A DNA stretch of 64,000 nt from Lytechinus pictus (taxonomy: Eukaryota; Echinodermata; Echinoidea; Temnopleuroida; Toxopneustidae). Every line of letters starts with the position of its first letter. The stretch's first letter is position 1. Both the position numbers and the translations under genes were made by a program. Under the pieces are notes generated by a model. That model had not been told where the DNA came from, made no database searches, and saw nothing but the letters and a program-made list of their open reading frames with translations. The DNA lies in NCBI RefSeq assembly GCF_037042905.1, contig NW_026974140.1:12535001-12599000 (forward strand), given 5' to 3'. Positions 57,403-64,000 of this stretch are shown in pieces.

Positions 57403-57457
57403 AATTCAATTCAATTCAATTCAATTCTTTTTATTTCATTTCCATTAAAAAAACATA
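57403..57457 (-). mobile_element. 3' tail of the reversed LINE, (GAATT)n
   Basis: About five GAATT units on the minus strand end this LINE, in the manner of families whose 3' end is a short tandem repeat. The rest of its 3' UTR resumes at 62561, beyond the LTR element. Confidence 0.65.
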
Positions 57458-57461
57458 ATAC

Positions 57462-57485
57462 TGTAACACTGTATATTTTGATTGT

Positions 57486-57521
<36 letters not shown>

Positions 57522-58184
57522 GTAGTACGTGGTAGCGCTCGATGGCGTATTGAGACCAGTGTTACGAACGAAGAAAGATGACAAGTCACAAGAAGGCGAT
57601 GATTATTCAGTTCCGATATTTATTCACCCTTTCTTAATGGTAGAAAGGATGTAATAATGAAGCACCAAAGGAATATCGATGAGAAATATACAATTGAAGA
57701 AATATGGATAACAATCATATAAAACTATAGTATTCCTTTGTTTACGGCCATTGGATGGGCCCGGAGGACAAACTGTGTGATTTTATGCGGGGTGGAGCGG
57801 TAGCTCCATAACCCCAAAATCTCCCCGATATGTGTTTTGCACTCTGTATTTATACTCTGGACTTGATATAACAATCACAATGTTTCTCTATTCTTTGACC
57901 AGTTGACTCATACCATTTCAGGATAAGAAGGAGATGGGTGTGTTTAGAAAGACCACAGTGAGTGAGAGTGGGAGAGAGAGACTGGGAGAGAGAAAGAGAG
58001 AACCAAGTATGAAGAAGAAACCTTGAGTCTGTAATGGTCATTTTATGGAAGTAACCTTGTGAGTGTCACATAGTGAACAGGTTGACATAAACAATGAAGT
58101 ATTGGGTTAGTGAACCCTTTCGATTACAGTTCAACTAATAGTTCTTTTATTTTAAAACATATATTGAATATTTCTACTCTTACA
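57462..58184 (-). repeat. 3' LTR of the retroelement
   Basis: Same sequence as 61842-62556 apart from about four more TA units near 57490-57520. Confidence 0.93.
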
Positions 58185-59518
58185 TTTGTCCCATTGTTCA
58201 AAAAGAAGCGTCCTCGTTTCTAAATTATAAACGAATTTTGTTAACGTTAGAAAATGCAGTATGTGATACTACAAAGGAAAGTGTTATAAAGTAAAGTTCC
58301 ATCAGTTGAAATGAATGTATGGTATAATAACAAATGGAACTCAAATTATAATACAAAGCGAATGCGAGTAAATAGAAGAAACAAAATACACGAATCAATA
58401 ATAATACAACGAACTACACAAAAAATAGAACAAAGTCAAAGGTATTAGTACAGTATAGCAGAAATTATCAAACAACGAATTATGAACATGAAACTGTGCT
58501 ATCCGAAATAGACAATAATAAAATATCCATGAATTACTGAGATCGAGTAATATATAGAAAATGAAAATGTTGTCAATGTGTATAATATATCAGGGAACAG
58601 TTACTGCAATACACATGTTCAGTGAAAAATGTCGCAAAATCTTTATGAATTGTATGTTCCGGACGAGAAACATCACTCAATACCTTACCAGGTTATGTCA
58701 TAAATTGAACAACTACTGGGAGTTAAAATAGAGGACACATTTTGATGGAAATATTATGTGGATGTACAAGTGTGTTACACTTGTAACCTTATCTCTTGCA
58801 AAAAAATTGAGATAGCAATAGGAATACTTAAAAAATTCTGTACACTAGACCATAGCTCCATACCAAAACAAAGAATATAACATGACATAACATAACTAGA
58901 TTTAACATGGAAACACAAAAAACAGAGACCATACAGGAAATCTTACTTAATAGAGCGGTCAAACATATTATACAAACAACAAAATGAATTACAATTTGTG
59001 TACATGAAACACATAAAATCAATTGTGGCTATAAACAAAAGAACAGGTATTCAAAAGGCACATTTCATTGGAAATATGGAACTTTAAGAAAGTTAGAGAA
59101 ATAATTATCTTGTGACAATTAATTGAACGAGAAAACAAAGTACTGCATAATTAAATTGAATATTAAAACTATTTAAATGATAATCATGACAAGAGAAGTC
59201 AACTGAGTACAGAAAACAAGTGAGATTCTGAGAGAAATAGTAGTGGATGTACATGTAGAGAAGATAGTTAGCAAGACATTAAGATGGTGGCCAATCATCC
59301 AAATATCCTTCTGTAACCATAATTGTTGCTATTAATCCTTTACGTCAAAATTGCATAGAATTAAGGAAATAAACTGTCGAATGAAATAAGTTCCTGAACA
59401 GAAGTAAATGTCTAAGCGTCACAGAAACTAAATTAACTAGAATAAAAATTAAGTGTGGAATGAATCATGGTCAAAGTCAATTCGGTTCTGTCATCCAGAT
59501 ACATCTAACAAATTGTTA
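58185..59518 (-). other. LTR element interior, non-coding 3' half
   Basis: AT-rich internal region between the ORF and the 3' LTR, where pol would be expected. No reverse transcriptase or integrase motif is visible in any frame. Confidence 0.6.
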
Positions 59519-60832
59519 TCAATAACATGGGACAAAAGGAGGACCGGGACCATGGAGGGGTATGAGGGGAGTAAATCCATGATGTAGACCATAGGATGGG
59601 ACTGGGCCTGGGAAATTGAGGGAGGAGAGATGACAGTGGGTGTGAAGGGTATTACTTGCTTGTGACAAGTAGTTAGGATCGTACAGGGCAACATTGTCCT
59701 GAAAAGAGATGGACTCAGATTTAGCGGGGATAACCAAGGTGTTCATAGTGTTCCTGTTCAATGATACACGTGGTAGTTTCGGTGGATCATCAGTGCCCAC
59801 CTGAGATAAGGATCCAAGATCATTAGCATGATTAACAGGATCGGTACCCAAAGCTGCTGCTTTGTCAAGTACAGTCTTCATTTGTGCTACAGGTGCGATG
59901 TTAGGGGGAGGTGGTGCAGGAGGAGGAGGTGTAGAATTGGGAGGAGGAGGAGTATGAGAATGATCAGAACATGCATCTAAATCATGGTTATCTTCCTTGA
60001 AATCAATCGTACTAATGCTAGGTGCTGGGGAAGGAAGAGGAGAAAGAGGAGACGAGATGGGTACATCTACATGCTGAGGATCCTTGGGATTGTAAATGCC
60101 AGGAGGGACCTCAGAGACAGGAAGAAATTCATCACAATGACATGGACTTGGATTAGGAGGTTGAGAGATAGGAGATGTCTTGAACGAGTCAGGATCAGAA
60201 AGGTACGGGGATTGGGTGTCGACAGGGGTCGGAGAGGGATCAGCAGGTGTGTGAGACGGAGAATGAGGAGCAGGAGAAGGAATCGAAGGGGATGGATTGT
60301 GTTTGATATCTGGAGTGCAATCAACATGATGTACATCAGGAGAGGCAGGGTTAGGAAGAGAGTCAGAAGTAGTAGGTGTGAGGGGAAGATACGAGTCATA
60401 CAACTGAACCAAGCTACACGGCATAAATGGAATCTCGTACGAACCAAGGGTAAGGATGGAGTCCACATAATTCAGAAAGATTCGACAAAAACGAGCTACA
60501 TGCTGGTAAAAGTCAAGTCCCAGTATCAATTGAGGTCCAGTTATATCAGCGACATAAAGGCGGTAATCTATGTAAGGGGTGCAGCATCCAGGGCTGAAAA
60601 TGGGACTCACAACCCCTTCTATACGCACTGGATCAGGGCATGATAATGATGGGGCATACGGGAGAATTTCAAGGTTTGCAAGACATGGTAAGTGATCAAG
60701 TAGCTTTCTGCCAATTATACTGTATTGAGATGAAGTGTCAAATACAGCTGTAATTGGTTCTGAACAGCCATTAAAAAGGGCAGGGATGTGTGGGTCATCT
60801 GGGTATGATACGCCAAATTGGGAGTACGGCAT
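59519..60832 (-). CDS. Retropepsin-like, proline-rich protein of the LTR element
   Basis: 437 codons. Residues ~25-115 look like a retroviral-type aspartic protease: 'AVFDTSSQYSII' with the catalytic-type D32-T-S, and 'LILGLDF' at 102-108, the usual second motif. One Asp per chain implies a homodimer. Residues ~150-330 are rich in Pro, Ser and Asp with poly-Pro runs ('TPPPPNSTPPPPAPPPP'). The last ~100 residues have no recognised domain. No zinc knuckle or capsid motif is visible, so calling it Gag would go too far. The frame is intact. Arg-rich frames on the opposite strand here are shadows. Confidence 0.75.
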   Translation of the reverse strand: MPYSQFGVSYPDDPHIPALFNGCSEPITAVFDTSSQYSIIGRKLLDHLPCLANLEILPYAPSLSCPDPVRIEGVVSPIFSPGCCTPYIDYRLYVADITGPQLILGLDFYQHVARFCRIFLNYVDSILTLGSYEIPFMPCSLVQLYDSYLPLTPTTSDSLPNPASPDVHHVDCTPDIKHNPSPSIPSPAPHSPSHTPADPSPTPVDTQSPYLSDPDSFKTSPISQPPNPSPCHCDEFLPVSEVPPGIYNPKDPQHVDVPISSPLSPLPSPAPSISTIDFKEDNHDLDACSDHSHTPPPPNSTPPPPAPPPPNIAPVAQMKTVLDKAAALGTDPVNHANDLGSLSQVGTDDPPKLPRVSLNRNTMNTLVIPAKSESISFQDNVALYDPNYLSQASNTLHTHCHLSSLNFPGPVPSYGLHHGFTPLIPLHGPGPPFVPCY

Positions 60833-61841
60833 GGTCTATACCCGACTAAATGTAAGAGGACAAAACAGAATGGCAAAAACAATTACAAATAACTATGCAC
60901 AGAAAAGCAATCCATGGGAAAACATGTCAAATATGAAATATCAATATGGTGCAACAAATCATCTAACAATATAAGGCAAGGTTATTAAAATAAAAGAAAT
61001 ATGATACAGAGCACCATGTGAATAAAAATCATAAACAAACAGATCATTTATCAGAAATGAATAAAGAAATTCTGGTTAGGCACAATGCGATGGGCGATGA
61101 CACCGAAAATCAAGTAGAAGTATATCACACATCATTTAGTAGACGATATGAATATGATAAATAATAGTTCACCGAAAGAACAAAAGTTATTCAATCTTTC
61201 TGCCTTCCGCGTCCAATATTTCACAAAAATTATAAGTTCATGATTCAAATAAGAAAAAAATCTGATGATAGCCAGAGACCTTCATCCACAGAAGAAGACG
61301 AACTGACGAGCAAAACAGCACCAATTTGAGGTAACAGCGATGACGATTTGAAGATCAGCAATAGCAACCATCTATTGATGACGACGACGATGATGATCAC
61401 ATGTAGCGATGATAACGACGATCATGGGGATGATTACGACGATCGATGATGAGCAAGAACTGAAGAAGCTATTCCCGGACAGCCAAGGGAACGCTTTAAT
61501 TCCCGGACAACCGAGGGAATATCAAGTCACAGGACACAGATCCAAAATGATGACGAAATACAGATGACATGAAGAATATAAAGAGATGAAGTTCACTTAC
61601 GAAGTAATCAAATCAATGTTCATGTACAGGTGTACTTAAAAGCTAATCCACGGATGGTCTCCTCACACAGAGATGCAAATACAAAATTGTGATCGAAAAA
61701 GTACAAGAAACAGGTCACGTCGAAGAAAATAACGAACAATGGAGCTTGTCCGTCGTGATAAATGAAAATGATGACGATGATGATTAAACAAAGAAGTAAG
61801 CGCCAGCGGAGTAAAAAGTTCCGTAATACCGCTGCCACCAA
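60833..61841 (-). other. LTR element 5' leader, non-coding
   Basis: About 1 kb between the 5' LTR and the ORF, with GA/GATGA-rich sequence (61370-61450). It probably holds packaging and dimerisation signals; none can be named. Confidence 0.5.
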
Positions 61842-62556
61842 TGTAACACTGTATATTTTGATTGTTGATATATATATATATATATATATAGTTGTAGTAC
61901 GTGGTAGCGCTCGATGGCGTATTGAGACCAGTGTTACGAACGAAGAAAGATGACAAGTCACAAGAAGGCGATGATTATTCAGTTCCGATATTTATTCACC
62001 CTTTCTTAATGGTAGAAAGGATGTAATAATGAAGCACCAAAGGAATATCGATGAGAAATATACAATTGAAGAAATATGGATAACAATCATATAAAACTAT
62101 AGTATTCCTTTGTTTACGGCCATTGGATGGGCCCGGAGGACAAACTGTGTGATTTTATGCGGGGTGGAGCGGTAGCTCCATAACCCCAAAATCTCCCCGA
62201 TATGTGTTTTGCACTCTGTATTTATACTCTGGACTTGATATAACAATCACAATGTTTCTCTATTCTTTGACCAGTTGACTCATACCATTTCAGGATAAGA
62301 AGGAGATGGGTGTGTTTAGAAAGACCACAGTGAGTGAGAGTGGGAGAGAGAGACTGGGAGAGAGAAAGAGAGAACCAAGTATGAAGAAGAAACCTTGAGT
62401 CTGTAATGGTCATTTTATGGAAGTAACCTTGTGAGTGTCACATAGTGAACAGGTTGACATAAACAATGAAGTATTGGGTTAGTGAACCCTTTCGATTACA
62501 GTTCAACTAATAGTTCTTTTATTTTAAAACATATATTGAATATTTCTACTCTTACA
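61842..62556 (-). repeat. 5' LTR of the retroelement
   Basis: 715 bp, TGTAACAC...CTCTTACA on the plus strand, includes a short (TA)n tract near 61868. It presumably carries the element's promoter. Confidence 0.93.
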
Positions 62557-62560
62557 ATAC

Positions 62561-63165
62561 AAAGTAATATAAAGTAATACAAATCAAGTACAATTTTACA
62601 GAAGGGCATTCTTACTTCGTAAAAAAAACAAAACAGAAAAAACAGTATAATATAGAGCATAAATGGAAATGAGGGGGATCCACTAAAAAGCAAAGCTTGT
62701 AAAGTGTGGATCCCCCTTGGAAATGAAAAAAGTATAGTAGACTTATTCTGATATGCGTACATATATGTATTACAGGAAAGAAAAAGAGAACAAAAGAAAT
62801 CATACGGATGCAAATATAATTACTGAACTAATGCAAAGCTTTTCACACAAAGAGGTCTTCGTAGTAAAGGATGTGTTGCGCAAGACAGAAGAAAGGAAAG
62901 AAAGAAAAAAAGAAAAAAAAAAAAAACAGAAAGAGAGAAAGGGGATGACAAGACATAGAAGACAAGACAAAACAAAAGACAGGACAGTACAAGACAAGAT
63001 AACTACTTTATAAAAGGAGGAAAACTAAGAATGGGAAAGGGCTGACCACGAACCAGCTTGATCTGGTGAAATGACAAAAGATGATATAACTGGACAATAT
63101 CAGATGAAAAAAGATAAAACAATAAAAGTGAAAAATGTAATGATTAAAATCAAGATAATGAAGTG
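62561..63165 (-). mobile_element. LINE 3' UTR, proximal part, with stable hairpin
   Basis: Lies between the LINE stop codon and the LTR insertion. It contains GGGGGATCCAC (62673-62683) and its exact complement GTGGATCCCCC (62706-62716) around a 22-nt loop, and an A/G-rich stretch at 62885-62945. Confidence 0.7.
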
Positions 63166-64000
63166 TTAGTTCCGTTGCGAAGAATTATAGGAATTAAGCA
63201 GGATAAGTTTGAGTTTATGTTTGAATGAATTTAAGGAGACACTGTCTTTAATATTATTAGCTAGTGAGTTCCAGAATTTAGGACCGTTGAAAAGGAATGT
63301 ATTTTTGGCCAGTAAAGTTCTGTAAAGTGGAATGTGAAGTTCGTCAGAGTGTCTCGTGGGGTAGTTATGATAAAATTTATTTTTAGGGAACATGGCATCA
63401 AAAATATGGGGAAGTGCATTATTATTATAACTATACATGAAGTGCCCTAACTGTAGTAAATACAGGTCTTTGACTTTCAACAGTTTACTTTCTAGGAAAA
63501 GTGGGTCCGTATGAGAACGGAAACATGTACTATAAATAATACGAAGTGCTTTCTTTTGCAAAAGCAACAATTTGTCTAATAAGTATTGATGGGTATCACC
63601 CCAAATAAGAATCCCGTAGTTTAAATAAGGCAAGATTAAGGATGAGTAGAGCATGATTAGTGATGTGGAGGGAATGCAAAATTTTAGCCTATTAATAATA
63701 CCTATATTTCGTGAAATTATTTTGGATATATTTTCAATATGATTTTTCCAAGAAAGTTTACTGTCAACTGTTATACCAAGAAATTTGGTGTAAGGTACCA
63801 TTTGTAATGGGGTATTATCAAACATAATATTCATCGGTAACTTGTCTATGGAATTACTAAATAACATGTATTTTGTTTTGTTAAGGTTCAAAGATAATCG
63901 ATTGGCTCTTATCCATTCAGTAACATTAATAAGTTCAGAATTGATAACATCAACTAAAGTTTGTGGATTCTGATGAGAAAAAAATAAGGTTGAATCATCT
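63166..64000 (-). CDS. LINE reverse transcriptase, C-terminal part (cut by window edge)
   Basis: Open to the window's last base on the minus strand. The first codons (63999-63994) are the two aspartates of the reverse transcriptase catalytic box, followed by 'STLFFSHQNPQ' and 'EWIRANRLSLNLNKTKYM', the standard stretch after motif C. Further on come 'FLGITVDSKLSWKNHI', 'LPYLNYGILIWG', 'LQKKALRI', 'HTDPLF', 'YPTRHSDE' and 'NGPKFWNSL'. No stops before the TAG/TAA at 63166, so this copy may be recent. It is CR1/L2-like in layout. The internal Leu/Met near 63891 is not a true start. Confidence 0.9.
   Translation of the reverse strand, partial: DDSTLFFSHQNPQTLVDVINSELINVTEWIRANRLSLNLNKTKYMLFSNSIDKLPMNIMFDNTPLQMVPYTKFLGITVDSKLSWKNHIENISKIISRNIGIINRLKFCIPSTSLIMLYSSLILPYLNYGILIWGDTHQYLLDKLLLLQKKALRIIYSTCFRSHTDPLFLESKLLKVKDLYLLQLGHFMYSYNNNALPHIFDAMFPKNKFYHNYPTRHSDELHIPLYRTLLAKNTFLFNGPKFWNSLANNIKDSVSLNSFKHKLKLILLNSYNSSQRN

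Larger units (their letters stand above)
57462..62556 (-). mobile_element. Non-autonomous LTR retroelement, complete and very young
   Basis: 5095 bp with two LTRs (723 and 715 bp) that begin TGTAACAC and end CTCTTACA, and a 4-bp target duplication ATAC (57458-57461, 62557-62560). As far as I compared them, the LTRs differ only in (TA)n length. Orientation is minus: a primer-binding-site-like TTGGTGGCAGCGGTATTACG directly follows the 5' LTR (from 61841 downward) and a purine-rich AATGGGACAAA precedes the 3' LTR (58195-58185). Only one long ORF, with a retropepsin-like part, is present; reverse transcriptase, RNase H and integrase are missing, so transposition must use another element's enzymes. 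Confidence 0.9.

Noticed and set aside
59984..60643. 219-codon Arg-rich frame on the plus strand
   Set aside because: Antisense shadow of the LTR element's Pro/Ser/Asp-rich ORF.

Overview
The window reads as nuclear DNA of a marine deuterostome, most likely a sea urchin or another echinoderm. The reasons are an apparently intronless Toll-like receptor of the large echinoderm type, spliced genes with GT-AG introns, tRNA-derived SINEs, several LINE families, and a dense load of non-autonomous DNA transposons with tandem-repeat interiors. The species call is inference. Most of the 64 kb is mobile DNA, much of it nested.

Host genes, all incomplete or disrupted: (1) a possible terminal exon of unknown function at 1.2-1.5 kb (-); (2) a Toll-like receptor at 3.5-8.9 kb (+), split by a 2.77 kb foldback transposon whose removal with one copy of its 3-bp target duplication restores the frame; (3) a two-exon gene (-) for a 252-aa protein of the SnoaL-like 'pathogen-related protein' family, with exon 1 at 36.1-36.4 kb, exon 2 at 24.5-24.9 kb and an 11.1 kb transposon-filled intron; (4) the last three coding exons of prostaglandin reductase 2 (PTGR2, -) at 52.4-56.6 kb, whose 5' exons must lie beyond 64 kb.

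Repeat layout: 0-2 kb LINE 3' ends; 4.1-6.9, 31.9-34.7 and 39.3-41.8 kb three copies of one foldback family (TAGTCCAGGATAG ends, 3-bp target duplications, arms of ~190-bp tandem units); 10.5-20.7 kb a degenerate inverted pair of X-box-rich repeats enclosing two oppositely oriented LINE remnants and a Mutator-like element with minisatellite ends; 18.3 kb a hAT-like MITE; 21.0-24.4 kb a nested stack with a TTAA-type element of tandem units inside a poly-G-ended element; 26.5-31.4 kb hAT-like termini around a second foldback family; 37.3-39.3 and 44.0-47.5 kb CAGGGGCGGATCC-type elements with a CpG-rich motif every ~110 bp; 49.3-50.2 kb a Tc1-like element carrying a SINE; 52.7-53.7 kb an array with DR1-like hormone-receptor motifs inside the last PTGR2 intron; 57.1-64 kb a LINE inside a LINE, with a very young 5.1 kb LTR retroelement inside the second LINE.

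The recurring architectural theme is several unrelated non-autonomous transposons built from tandem units of 165-230 bp, two families having those units in opposed arrays. No toxin gene and no animal virus was recognised.
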